Position numbers and translations under genes: made by a program. This document shows positions 56,135-64,000 of a DNA stretch of 64,000 nt, in pieces. The stretch is taken from contig JAXHMA010000004.1 of NCBI GenBank assembly GCA_034521835.1, positions 744,001 to 808,000 on the forward strand. The letters run 5' to 3'. Numbering within the stretch: position 1 is the first letter of the stretch; every line of letters starts with the position of its first letter. The DNA comes from JAMQKA01 sp034521835. Its GTDB lineage: Bacteria > Bacteroidota > Rhodothermia > Balneolales > Balneolaceae. Under the pieces are notes generated by a model. The model was not told where the DNA came from, did no database searches, and was given only the letters and a program-made list of their open reading frames with translations.

Positions 56135-58552
56135 ATGGCCATTAAAAAAAGCGATCTATACTCCTCCATCTGGAAAAGCTGCGATGAGCTGCGCGGCGGG
56201 ATGGACGCCTCCCAGTACAAGGACTATGTGCTGACCATGCTCTTCATCAAATATGTATCCGACAAGTACGCCGGACAGGAAGATGCCCTGCTTATTATCC
56301 CAGAAGGATCCAGCTTTGAGGATATGACAAAGCTGAAGGGCAAGCAGGATATCGGCGACCGCATTAACAAGGATATTATCGCGCCCATTGCCGAGGCCAA
56401 CGGACTGCAGGGCGTGATCGACCAGACGGACTTTAACGACGATGAAAAGCTGGGCAGCGGCAAGGAGAAAGTAGAACGTCTCAGTAACCTGGTGGGCATT
56501 TTTCAGAACGATGCGCTTGACTTTGCCGACAATCGCGCGGGTGGCGACGACCTGCTGGGCGATGCCTACGAATACCTGATGCGCCACTTTGCCACGGAGA
56601 CCGGCAAGAAAAACGGGCAGTTTTACACCCCGGCCGAGGTCTCCCGGGTGCTGTCAAAAGTGGTAGGCGTGGAGCAGGCCGAACGCCCCACCGATACCGT
56701 GTACGATCCCACCTGCGGAAGTGGCTCCCTGCTGCTGAAAGTCGATGACGAGGCCCCCGTGGATATCAGTATTTACGGGCAGGAGATGGATCACGATACC
56801 ACCGCCATGGCCAAAATGAATATGGTACTGCACAACAAGCCCACAGCGGTGCACAGCATTAAGCGGGGCAACACGCTGGCCGATCCCAAGTGGACAGAAA
56901 GCGGATCGCTGAAACGCTTCAACTATGTGGTGGCCAATCCGCCCTTTTCCTACAAGGCGTGGAACAACGGGCTGGACCCTGAAAATGATTTTTATGACCG
57001 CTTTGATGGTTTCGGCATTCCACCCAAGAGCAACGGTGATTACGCCTTTCTGCTCCATATCGTTAAGTCGATGAAAAGCACCGGCAAGGCGGCGGTGATT
57101 CTGCCGCACGGCGTGCTGTTCCGGGGCAATGCCGAGGAGACGATTCGCAAGGAATTAATCGAGCGCGGTTACATTAAAGGCGTGATCGGGCTGCCCTCCA
57201 ACCTGTTTTACGGGACCGGCATTCCGGCCTGTATTCTGGTGTTGGATAAGGAGCATGCCGCCGACCGCGACGGCATCTTTATGATCGATGCCAGCGAGGG
57301 CTACAAGAAGGATGGCAACAAGAACCGGCTGCGGGAGCGGGACATTCACATGATCGTGGATTATTTCCGCAGCCAGAGCGAGGCCGAGGGTTTTGCCCGG
57401 ATGGTTCCGTTTGACGAAATTCGAGCCAACGGCTACAACCTGAACATTCCGCGCTATATCGATACCACCGAAGAGGAGGACACCCAGGACCTGCAGGCGC
57501 ACCTGAAGGGCGGGATCCCCAAACAAGATATTGACGAGCTGGAGCGATTTTGGGCCGTGTATCCCACGTTGAAACAGGATCTGTTCCGCCCGCTGCGAGA
57601 GGGGTATGTTGACCTCAAGGTGGATAAAGATGCGATCAATGATACGATTTTTGCCCATCCGGAATTTCAGCAGTACCAGCAGAAGTTGGATGCCGTTCTT
57701 GAAGATTGGAAAGACGAGCATTACGAGGATTTGAAAGGCATCTCCGAAGAAACAAGTCCCACCGAATTTGTTGAATCGCTTTCTGAGGATCTGCTCAGGG
57801 CTTATGCGGATACCACGCTTATCGACAAATACGACATCTACCAGCACCTGATGGACTACTGGGCTGATACCATGAAGGATGACGTCTATATGATTGTGGA
57901 GGACGGCTGGCAGGCTACCCTGGAGCCGGTGCGGACAAGCACGGGCAAGATTAAGAAGGGACAGTTTGAATGCGAGCTGATTCCCAAGCCGCTGGTGATC
58001 GACCGCTATTTCCCTGAAGAGCAGAAGGAAATTGAAGAGCTTAAACAGAAGCAGGAAACCGCGGACCAGGCGATGGAGGAGCTGGAGCAGGAACATGCCC
58101 ACGAAGAGGGACTGCTGGGCCACTGCCTGAGCAGTGCGGGCAATGTGACCAAGACGAATTTAAAGAGCCGGTTGAAAGAGATTAAAGATGATCCTGAGTC
58201 TGCCGAAGAGTATAAGGTCGTTCGGGAGTACAAGGACGCCTACGATGCGGCCTCCAAGGCCAAAAAGAAAGTGAAAAAAGCCGAAAAAGCGCTCAATAAA
58301 AAGGTCAACGACAAATATCCGGAGCTAACGCCCGATGAAGTAAAAACGCTGGTGGTGGATGACAAGTGGCTGCCCGATATTCGCGGAAAGATCGAGGATG
58401 AGGTGGAGGCGGTTTCGCGCAGCCTGACCCGGCGACTAAAAGAGCTGGCCGAGCGGTATGACAGAGCCGTAGAGGGAATCGATTCTGAAGTAGAAGCGCT
58501 TGAAGAAAAAGTGAACGGTCATTTGGAAGAAATAGGAGTGGGATGGAATTAG
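56135..58552 (+). CDS. hsdM: Type I restriction-modification DNA methyltransferase subunit HsdM, long form
   Basis: An 805-residue protein. The N-terminal helical domain is followed by the N6-adenine methyltransferase core: AdoMet motif DPTCGSGSLLL (191 onward) and catalytic NPPF (268-271). Residues about 480-800 are an extension with charged coiled-coil stretches (EEQKEIEELKQKQETADQAM, KKVKKAEKALNKK), longer than the classic HsdM of about 500 residues. It methylates adenine at the target set by HsdS. Its end overlaps hsdS by 10 bp. No hsdR is in the window. Confidence 0.95.
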   Translation: MAIKKSDLYSSIWKSCDELRGGMDASQYKDYVLTMLFIKYVSDKYAGQEDALLIIPEGSSFEDMTKLKGKQDIGDRINKDIIAPIAEANGLQGVIDQTDFNDDEKLGSGKEKVERLSNLVGIFQNDALDFADNRAGGDDLLGDAYEYLMRHFATETGKKNGQFYTPAEVSRVLSKVVGVEQAERPTDTVYDPTCGSGSLLLKVDDEAPVDISIYGQEMDHDTTAMAKMNMVLHNKPTAVHSIKRGNTLADPKWTESGSLKRFNYVVANPPFSYKAWNNGLDPENDFYDRFDGFGIPPKSNGDYAFLLHIVKSMKSTGKAAVILPHGVLFRGNAEETIRKELIERGYIKGVIGLPSNLFYGTGIPACILVLDKEHAADRDGIFMIDASEGYKKDGNKNRLRERDIHMIVDYFRSQSEAEGFARMVPFDEIRANGYNLNIPRYIDTTEEEDTQDLQAHLKGGIPKQDIDELERFWAVYPTLKQDLFRPLREGYVDLKVDKDAINDTIFAHPEFQQYQQKLDAVLEDWKDEHYEDLKGISEETSPTEFVESLSEDLLRAYADTTLIDKYDIYQHLMDYWADTMKDDVYMIVEDGWQATLEPVRTSTGKIKKGQFECELIPKPLVIDRYFPEEQKEIEELKQKQETADQAMEELEQEHAHEEGLLGHCLSSAGNVTKTNLKSRLKEIKDDPESAEEYKVVREYKDAYDAASKAKKKVKKAEKALNKKVNDKYPELTPDEVKTLVVDDKWLPDIRGKIEDEVEAVSRSLTRRLKELAERYDRAVEGIDSEVEALEEKVNGHLEEIGVGWN

Positions 58553-58892
58553 TAGTAGGGAAAATACACAAAAAATTTAAGAATACGGCTTTGGGGAAAA
58601 TACCTAAAGACTGGAAAAGTGTTTCTTTTCAAGATGTCCTTCAAGGATTTACGAGTGGAGCTACACCATATAGGGGAAAGTCAGAATACTATACGGGAGG
58701 AATAAGATGGATTACCAGTAGTGAGCTAAATTACGGCTATATTCATGATACAAAGGAAAAAATAACGGAAGAGGCCGTTAGAAAAACCAATCTTAAAATG
58801 CATCCCCTTGGAACTTTTCTAATGGCTATTACAGGACTGGAAGCGGAGGGAACACGCGGAAGGTGCGGGATAGTCGGTAGCGAGGCAACAAC

Positions 58893-58897
58893 TAATC
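58893..58897. repeat. 5-bp target site duplication TAATC, left copy
   Basis: TAATC lies immediately left of the IS1380 end and is repeated at 60546-60550. Confidence 0.9.
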
Positions 58898-58913
58898 CCT
58901 AAAATCCGCAGGC
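58898..58913. repeat. IS1380 left inverted repeat
   Basis: Matches the inverted right end 60530-60545 with one mismatch at the fourth base. Confidence 0.9.
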
Positions 58914-59131
58914 TTTTTACTTGCATAGGATAATTATTTTACCGGAGGGTATGCGCATCTGATTTACTTTTAAGTGACCAATATCAGCAATCATTGAGCA
59001 GCAGATGTAGGCAAATGTTCGAATGTCATGGGAACCGAAGGCTCTTTTTACCCTGTTTTACCGGCTCGTATGCACACCTCGCCCATAGACTATATTCCGC
59101 TTCCATACATTTGTGGCTCCGAGAGGGGGGG

Positions 59132-60421
59132 CTAGGCCAGCAGGGGGCTGTAATCCTTGTCGGTGTAGAGTTTGAGCACAGCACGCCGGCCGGTCCTGAT
59201 CCACTTGGCGGGGACGCTGATGAAGCGGAAGATAAACTTCTTGAGCCGGAAAGTAGGCTGTAGCCAAGAAAGTTGTTGGGCGTATCGTTCGATCAGATAT
59301 CGGTAAAAATTAGCAATGATCCCGGTCAGGATCATAAAGGCCGTATTATGAGACAGCAGCGAGCAGGGCAGTTTCGACCAGCCAAAATCGTTGCCCATCA
59401 CATCAAACAGCCGCTCACTGGCCCCGCGCCCGTTGTAGAAGGCCACGACTTCTTCGGGGGCGGCCTCCTGCTCGTCGGTAAGGATCGCCCGCCAGGTGTA
59501 GGCTCCGCCGCTGAAGATGTCGGCCTGCCCGTCGGCCCGTTTGATCCGGCTGAGGACCAACCGGTAGGCGCGGTCTCCGCCAAAGGGGCGCCACCCGGAA
59601 AGTTCGGCCACATCCATAGGCTGGCCGCTGATGGCGACGGATTTCCAGTCGTCTTCGGGCAGGGCCCCGACCTGCTGTTCCATGGCCGGGCTTCGTTTGG
59701 CCCGGATGCAGAACGAGTTGCACTGGTTTTCGACTATCTTCACGACCTCTTTCTGGTAGGAGGCCGAATCCGCACGGAACCGCCCGATGGAAACCTGATG
59801 ATTGCTTAGGGTCTCAAATACCCGCTTCAGGGTCTGCTGCTGGGCGTAGGTGGCCGGGCTGTTGCCGCCCCGGCCTTCGATGTAGACCGGCTTGTTTCCG
59901 ATGGAGGCGACGGCCGGCTGATAACCGTTGCATTTTTTATAGGTGCGGGCCGCATCCCATTTTTCGGTGGCGATAACCTGGTTGTCGTAGTCCAGATCGT
60001 AGCAGTCCTGCTTGTTGAGCTGACCGGTAACCTGTAAGGCTCCCACCAATAGCTCGTTGAGGGGAGTGTTGATATTGAACTGATGGGCTACCCCGCTGGC
60101 CGGGTTGATCTGCTCGGTGGTCTGTTGGCTGAGCTCCTTAATCCCCCGCAAGATGGTATCGGGGCTACTGGCTGACATGCCTTTGATTTGATCAAGCGGC
60201 CCGCTCAGGTGCTCGGCCAAGTCTTCGGCGCAGTCTCCGCCGCACAGGAAAATCCCCAGCTGATTGCCCACAATATCGCTATAGGAGAATCCCCTCGTCT
60301 GGACCCGCTCGCCCAGCTGCCGGTCGATAAGATCGGCCAGCCCAGACTGATGAAAATGCTCATAACAAAAATTAAATCCGCCAAATGGTGTGATCTTGTC
60401 CGCTGATTTTGTAATATGCAT
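59132..60421 (-). CDS. IS1380-family transposase
   Basis: A full-length 429-residue DDE transposase. Clear family blocks are GNQLGIFLCGGDCAEDLAEH, QVSIGRFRADSASYQKEV, and YNGRGASERLFDVMGNDFGW, the last carrying the catalytic Glu. It moves its element by cutting at the inverted repeats. No stops or breaks are seen. It starts 124 bp inside the right end, beyond a strong terminator-like hairpin. Confidence 0.95.
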   Translation of the reverse strand: MHITKSADKITPFGGFNFCYEHFHQSGLADLIDRQLGERVQTRGFSYSDIVGNQLGIFLCGGDCAEDLAEHLSGPLDQIKGMSASSPDTILRGIKELSQQTTEQINPASGVAHQFNINTPLNELLVGALQVTGQLNKQDCYDLDYDNQVIATEKWDAARTYKKCNGYQPAVASIGNKPVYIEGRGGNSPATYAQQQTLKRVFETLSNHQVSIGRFRADSASYQKEVVKIVENQCNSFCIRAKRSPAMEQQVGALPEDDWKSVAISGQPMDVAELSGWRPFGGDRAYRLVLSRIKRADGQADIFSGGAYTWRAILTDEQEAAPEEVVAFYNGRGASERLFDVMGNDFGWSKLPCSLLSHNTAFMILTGIIANFYRYLIERYAQQLSWLQPTFRLKKFIFRFISVPAKWIRTGRRAVLKLYTDKDYSPLLA

Positions 60422-60470
60422 GCATCATTTATTTAGTGAGTGGTTTCACCTAAATAAATGAAAACTTCCT

Positions 60471-60524
60471 GAGCCAAAAAAGCCTGAATACAACCTGTTC
60501 AGCAACTTTTTTGGCTCTTTTTTT
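60471..60524 (+). terminator. Terminator at the right end of the IS1380 element
   Basis: GAGCCAAAAAAG (60471-60482) pairs perfectly over 12 bp with CTTTTTTGGCTC (60506-60517), followed by seven T on the plus strand. It would stop transcription coming from hsdM, so the downstream hsdS half needs its own promoter. Confidence 0.88.
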
Positions 60525-60529
60525 ATATT

Positions 60530-60545
60530 GCCTGCGGATTTAAGG
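60530..60545. repeat. IS1380 right inverted repeat
   Basis: Inverted partner of 58898-58913. Confidence 0.9.
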
Positions 60546-60550
60546 TAATC
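60546..60550. repeat. 5-bp target site duplication TAATC, right copy
   Basis: Repeats 58893-58897 directly next to the IS1380 right end. Confidence 0.9.
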
Positions 60551-61489
60551 AGTCTTGTATGGCATTATATCCAATTGAAGGAGAAGTGCTTACTGAGTAT
60601 CTATTTTACTTTTATCAATATTATGGAGATGAATTAGCGTTTAAATTTTGTCAGGGAACTAAACAACAAAGCTATACAGCAAGTATAGTTAAGATTTTAC
60701 CTATAAATCTTCCCCCAACCCTCGAAGAACAGCGTACCATCGCCGAGGCCCTCAGCGATGTAGATGACCTGATCGCCGAACTCGACGCCCTCATTGAAAA
60801 GAAGCAGCAGGTCAAAAAAGGCGCCATGCAGCAGCTTTTGTCCGGTAAGAAACGGTTGCCCGGCTTTGATGGAGAGTGGGAGGAAAAGAATATTGAAGAA
60901 ATAAGTAAAGTATTTACGAAGCAAACAGGTTTTGATTACACAAAAAACATAAAGCCACATTTAAAAAATGTAGGTGGCTCAAACAGCTATCCCTTTATTC
61001 AGAATAAAGACTTTGAGGGGATAAGTGTAAACTTAAATACAGATTATTATATACCTATAAAAGTAGCGGATACTTTTCCAAGACTCATTTTAGACGAAAG
61101 GTGTTTATTATTTTCTATTTCTGGTAGAGTTGGAAATGTAGGTGTTTACTCATCAAAAGATATTGCCTTTTTAGGTTCGGCTATCGCTATATCTAAATTT
61201 TATAATCCTGAATTGCTTGACTGGGTAATGTGGTATTTAAAGTCAGGTGAAGGGCAAAAAAAATTACTCAGAAATGTTAAGGAAGGAGCTCATAAGAATT
61301 TGACTTTAGGTGATATTAGAAAAATTGAAATACCTTTTCCTACTCTTCAAGAACAAAAAGTCATTACCCAAATACTGTCCGACATGGATGCGGAGATACA
61401 GGCCCTTGAGTCCAAGCGCGACAAGTACCAGCAGATTAAACAGGGCATGATGCAGGAGTTGCTGACGGGAAAGACGCGGTTGGTGTGAC

Positions 61490-61611
61490 CCCTTCTTGTT
61501 CTTCCCCTACTTTCGCAGGGGAAGAGACGCCTTGATTGTGGCTTGTGATTGTTAACAGGGAGTGCCTCTCCCTATAGGTAGGGAGAGGACAGGAGTGGGT
61601 CAAAACAAGGT
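61490..61611. repeat. 122-bp direct repeat copy 1 (two hairpins) beside DUF559
   Basis: Contains hairpin CTTCCCCT..AGGGGAAG (61501-61524) and hairpin CCTCTCCCTA..TAGGGAGAGG (61565-61588), with TGTGATTGT in between. It is about 90 percent identical to 62109-62231 and lies right after the hsdS stop. Confidence 0.9.
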
Positions 61612-61644
61612 TGGGTACAAAGCAGGTCAAGAATAAAGATACGA

Positions 61645-62010
61645 TCACAAATAAGAAGCAATTTTCGTTAATACCGAATCCATATCGTTCAATTCATCAT
61701 TCTTGAATCGCAGCACCGTCAGTCCCATTTCTTCAATTACGAGATTACGGTTTCGGTCGTATTCGTTCCGATGGTTATGGTATTTGCCATCAAGTTCAAT
61801 GACCAATTGTTGCTCGGCACAATAAAAATCAGCAATAAAAAAGAACGCCTTACGATTTATTTGCCGGTAAATAAGGGGTTTTTGACGCAAAAATTTGCGG
61901 CCCTTCAGCTGACGTTTTCTAAGATGCTGCCAAAGCTTACGTTCCGCTGTGGTGGCATTATGTCGAAGCTCCCTTGCCAGTTCTGTAATTGATTTTCTCT
62001 CGTTGGGCAT
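61645..62010 (-). CDS. DUF559 endonuclease-like protein
   Basis: A 121-residue Vsr-like PD-(D/E)XK protein. TTAERKLWQHLRKRQLKGRK, then FFIADFYCAEQQLVIELDGK with the core Asp61, Glu72 and Lys76. DUF559 proteins are predicted nucleases of the very-short-patch-repair fold, often found as small mobile-looking genes. Here it sits between two copies of a 122-bp direct repeat, just after hsdS, reading on the opposite strand. Function not established. Confidence 0.88.
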   Translation of the reverse strand: MPNERKSITELARELRHNATTAERKLWQHLRKRQLKGRKFLRQKPLIYRQINRKAFFFIADFYCAEQQLVIELDGKYHNHRNEYDRNRNLVIEEMGLTVLRFKNDELNDMDSVLTKIASYL

Positions 62011-62108
62011 CTTGGAGGTCTCTTATCAATTTTTATTAATCTAATTACATTGGGTATTCTTATGAAATTTGATTTTATCCAGGTATTCGCACAGTCTTTT
62101 CAAGGTGG

Positions 62109-62231
62109 CCCTTCTTGTACTTCCCCTACTGACGCAGGGGAAGAGTCGCCTTGATTGTGGCTCTGTGATTGTCAACAAAGAGTTCCTCTCCCTATAGGTA
62201 GGGAGAGGACAGGAGAGGGTCAAAGCAAGGT
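62109..62231. repeat. 122-bp direct repeat copy 2 (two hairpins)
   Basis: Second copy of 61490-61611, with hairpins at 62120-62143 and 62185-62208. Directly after it lies a short relic of an hsdS 3' end. Confidence 0.9.
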
Positions 62232-62234
62232 CAA

Positions 62235-62270
62235 ATGATGCAGGAGCTACTGACGGGCAAAAGCAACTAG
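62235..62270 (+). pseudogene. Relic of an hsdS 3' end
   Basis: Reads MMQELLTGKSN and a stop. This matches the end of the hsdS at 61446-61488 (MMQELLTGKTRLV), at about 24 of 29 bases. It is separated from that gene by the DUF559 repeat cassette. Confidence 0.75.
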
Positions 62271-62279
62271 TACTTGGAA

Positions 62280-62758
62280 TCATAAATCCGCGTAATTATT
62301 GGGTAGGGTACCCGGTTTGCATACCTTCTTTTTCCATTCAAACGGGGCTGCCTGCTCATTGTATGCATGAGTAAATGCTTCAATTCGCTTGCGGACTTGT
62401 CTGGTTGAGGTAAACCTACTGGTGTTCAAGGCTTTATGTGTGAGGATATTGCACCAAATTTCCACTTGGTTTAATCACGAAGCATGGGGGGTATAGTGGA
62501 AATGGACATTTTTGTGGCGAACCGGCTTCGCCATTTGCTGACGGTCGGCGGACGGAGGTACAGATCGGCGGCAATCTGCTTGCTTTCGGTTCCTTCGGCA
62601 GCCGCCAGGATGATGGTAGCTCGAAAGGCCAATCGTTTCTCGATGTGGTGGGAGCGCGTCCACTGTTCCAATAGTTGGCGCTGGTGGGTCGTTAATTCGA
62701 TCAAGGGAGCAACATTCATAGGGGTCCCACTGAGAGTTGAGGATTCGGTTGCTCCCAA
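62280..62758 (-). pseudogene. IS630-family transposase relic with core deleted
   Basis: The N-terminal HTH part (62758-62471; AFRATIILAAAEGTESKQIA, VSKWRSRF) joins directly to the C-terminal end of the transposase (HFHYTPHAS, then a TGA where Trp is expected, then LNQVEIWCNILTHKAL and AFTHAYNEQAAPFEWKKK). The DDE core is missing. Short inverted ends GTAATTATT (62292-62300) and AATAATTAC (62779-62787) may mark the element. Not functional. Confidence 0.8.
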
Positions 62759-62819
62759 TATACGTGCCCCCCTCAGCTAATAATTACTATATTTTTTGAA
62801 ATTAATTACTAGTGTGAGG

Positions 62820-63821
62820 TTATGAGACGTTTCGCGCTTCCTCTAAAATTGAAGACGCCTTTTTGAGTACCTGCAGGGTTTTTTCCAGGTCAAGCTTGCC
62901 GGCCTCATCTGTTTCCCGATAATCAGCATTTAAAATGGCAACTGTCATCTGTTGTCCGTGTCCAAATCTTACAGGCTTGGATATAGGTATGTCAAATGAT
63001 TGACCGGCTTGCACAACTTTTTTATGCCAGCGGTTGCGAATAGTACTGTAATTCGTTTCTTGCGTTATTTTGATTTTGAAGCACAGTTTATTGTTTTCGA
63101 GTTGTAGATACGAGGTACACAACTCGTGGTTTGCAAAATTCCACCAGTATCCCATAAATCCTCCGGATGGATTTGCCACATAGTTCCAACCACCTTCTCC
63201 AAGCTGCTGCTTTAAAACTGCAAAAAATCCTTTCCAACCGTCCCAATCCCAGTTTGTAATCGTTTTATTTTGGAAACTTTTAAAACGTGAATCGATCTTT
63301 TGTATATACCTGTGGTAATTGGTAAAAATCTCATTTGAAATTCCATGGTCAGCGCCTTTTTGTAGTACGGCAATAAAATCTTCCCTTAAAAAAGGCTGAT
63401 ACCCCTTTTCTTTTACCGATGCATAACTGGATTGGCTCCCGGTTTGAAAATATATAGGAATGATCTGTTTGTTTTCGAACTCGCTTTTCAGCTTTTTTCG
63501 ATACCGTTCCAGCTGGTTTGAATGCGCCTGTGAATGCACTTTATCTTCTATAAGAATGATGAAATCACCTACCTCAATCACAACATCAGTGTTGTGATGT
63601 TGTTGTTTAATGGTGGGACTCACTACCTCAGTTCCAAGATCGAAATCGTGTTTTCGCAGCATACGGTTGATGAATAACAGTCCGGTTTTATGGAGTTCGT
63701 TATTGGTATGTAAGTGCTTTTGATGAGACCATGCTGCAAGCCAGCATATAAAAGCGTCTTGTGTTAATTCACTGGTGGCATAATTGAAAATGTTGGGCGA
63801 TAAGCTGTCTTTGTCATCCAT
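62820..63821 (-). CDS. PD-(D/E)XK nuclease-superfamily protein
   Basis: A 333-residue protein with NTDVVIEVGDFIILIEDKVH: Asp79, then Glu92-Asp-Lys94, the PD-(D/E)XK core, preceded by a helix with a conserved-looking Glu (TEVV). The C-terminal half (WDGWKGFFAVLKQQLGEGGW, NPSGGFMGYWW) is an unassigned domain. It resembles the PDDEXK_4-like nucleases of defence islands. It lies next to an MBL hydrolase gene on the same strand, 37 bp away. Confidence 0.82.
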   Translation of the reverse strand: MDDKDSLSPNIFNYATSELTQDAFICWLAAWSHQKHLHTNNELHKTGLLFINRMLRKHDFDLGTEVVSPTIKQQHHNTDVVIEVGDFIILIEDKVHSQAHSNQLERYRKKLKSEFENKQIIPIYFQTGSQSSYASVKEKGYQPFLREDFIAVLQKGADHGISNEIFTNYHRYIQKIDSRFKSFQNKTITNWDWDGWKGFFAVLKQQLGEGGWNYVANPSGGFMGYWWNFANHELCTSYLQLENNKLCFKIKITQETNYSTIRNRWHKKVVQAGQSFDIPISKPVRFGHGQQMTVAILNADYRETDEAGKLDLEKTLQVLKKASSILEEARNVS

Positions 63822-63858
63822 GATGATGTGTTGATTATATTAGTATTCGGGCGTGAGG

Positions 63859-64000
63859 TTAAACCATATGCGATGCAAATGCTTCTTCATCCTCTGTATG
63901 AATAGGAATAAGCATATCCGGATTAATTTTGTTGATTAAATCTTGCAGTGTCTCAATTTGTGCATGTCCGCTGCAGTGGATGTGATGAACCTCATTGCTT
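63859..64000 (-). CDS. MBL-fold (beta-CASP/RNase J-like) hydrolase, C-terminal part
   Basis: Only the last 46 codons are in the window (the gene continues past the right edge): EVHHIHCSGHAQIETLQDLI followed by NKINPDMLIPIHTEDEEAF. HCSGHA and PIHTE match the final motifs of the beta-CASP metallo-beta-lactamase nucleases such as RNase J. It reads towards the PD-(D/E)XK gene. It could be a nuclease partner in the defence island (inference). Confidence 0.8.
   Translation of the reverse strand, partial: SNEVHHIHCSGHAQIETLQDLINKINPDMLIPIHTEDEEAFASHMV

Larger units (their letters stand above)
58898..60545 (-). mobile_element. IS1380-family insertion sequence, complete
   Basis: The 1648-bp element has ends CCTAAAATCCGCAGGC (58898-58913) and the inverted GCCTGCGGATTTAAGG (60530-60545), 15 of 16 bases matching. 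It has a 5-bp target duplication and one intact transposase, so the insertion looks recent. It lies in hsdS with the transposase reading opposite to the operon. Confidence 0.95.
58543..61488 (+). pseudogene. hsdS: hsdS specificity subunit split by an IS1380 insertion
   Basis: The first piece (58543-58897) has the start of the first target-recognition domain (TALGKIPKDWKSVSFQDVLQ, WITSSELNY). The second piece (60559-61488, 309 residues) carries the end of that domain, the central conserved helix (PPTLEEQRTIAEALSDVDDL), a second recognition domain and the distal conserved repeat (FPTLQEQKVITQILSDMDAE). Removing the IS and one copy of TAATC joins them in frame as EATTNQSCMALYP. The second piece alone might act as a half-size S subunit (inference). 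Confidence 0.92.

Noticed and set aside
61436..61648. Frames translating the repeats beside DUF559 (61436-61648, 62041-62283)
   Set aside because: The similar peptides come from the repeated hairpin DNA, not from conserved proteins.

Overview
The window looks like a chromosomal segment of a Gram-negative, marine or halophilic FCB-group bacterium, most likely Balneolota (Balneola/Fodinibius type; inference). The signs are a SusC/SusD outer-membrane pair, many lipoproteins with a GGCG lipobox, an SecA of 1128 residues without a C-terminal zinc motif, TPR-CHAT proteins, ECF-type sigma factors, and few strong Shine-Dalgarno sites. I found no tRNA, rRNA or CRISPR array.

Layout. 0-9.2 kb: two TPR-CHAT caspase-like genes with a tiny acidic ORF between them, an M28 peptidase, scpA, an ECF-like sigma factor with a TPR membrane partner, and ruvB. 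9.2-12 kb: a tandem array of related lipoprotein beta-propeller genes that share duplicated 5' segments. 12.3-20 kb: metK, a decayed sugar-oxidoreduction cluster (DUF1080, Gfo/Idh/MocA, GMC relic), a broken IS30 element and a sulfatase. 20-32.4 kb: an M14 peptidase, membrane proteins, a baeRF protein, secF, a TSUP transporter, an NRAMP-related transporter, an MBL hydrolase, an M24 peptidase and an HSDR_N nuclease-like gene. 32.6-39.7 kb: the conserved block rpmH-rnpA-yidD-yidC divergent from secA-ppgK. 40-48.3 kb: a LuxR regulator, then a susC-susD-copper amine oxidase operon. 48.4-55.7 kb: a Ca/Na exchanger, lexA, a KARI-like gene with a GntP permease, a ScyD/ScyE lipoprotein and a small HD hydrolase. 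56.1-64 kb: a defence island with hsdM, an hsdS split by an intact IS1380 element, a DUF559 endonuclease flanked by 122-bp direct repeats, an IS630 relic, a PD-(D/E)XK nuclease and the end of an MBL (beta-CASP/RNase J-like) gene.

A major property of this sequence is its many single-base frame breaks. They hit yidC (two), lexA, the KARI gene, the MBL gene, HSDR_N (two), Gfo/Idh (two), DUF1080 and two lipoproteins, and secF has an in-frame TAG. yidC cannot plausibly be broken and several breaks lie in G runs, so many are probably sequence or assembly errors. I annotate the affected genes as single frame-disrupted loci. The GMC relic, the gntP relic, the IS630 relic and the IS1380-split hsdS are real decay or insertion events, because they involve deletions or a clean target duplication.

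The most interesting loci are the DUF559 repeat cassette next to hsdS with a duplicated hsdS 3' end, the SusCD-amine oxidase operon, the CHAT pair with its small acidic ORF, the recombining lipoprotein array, and an NRAMP-family transporter that lacks the metal-binding DPGN motif.
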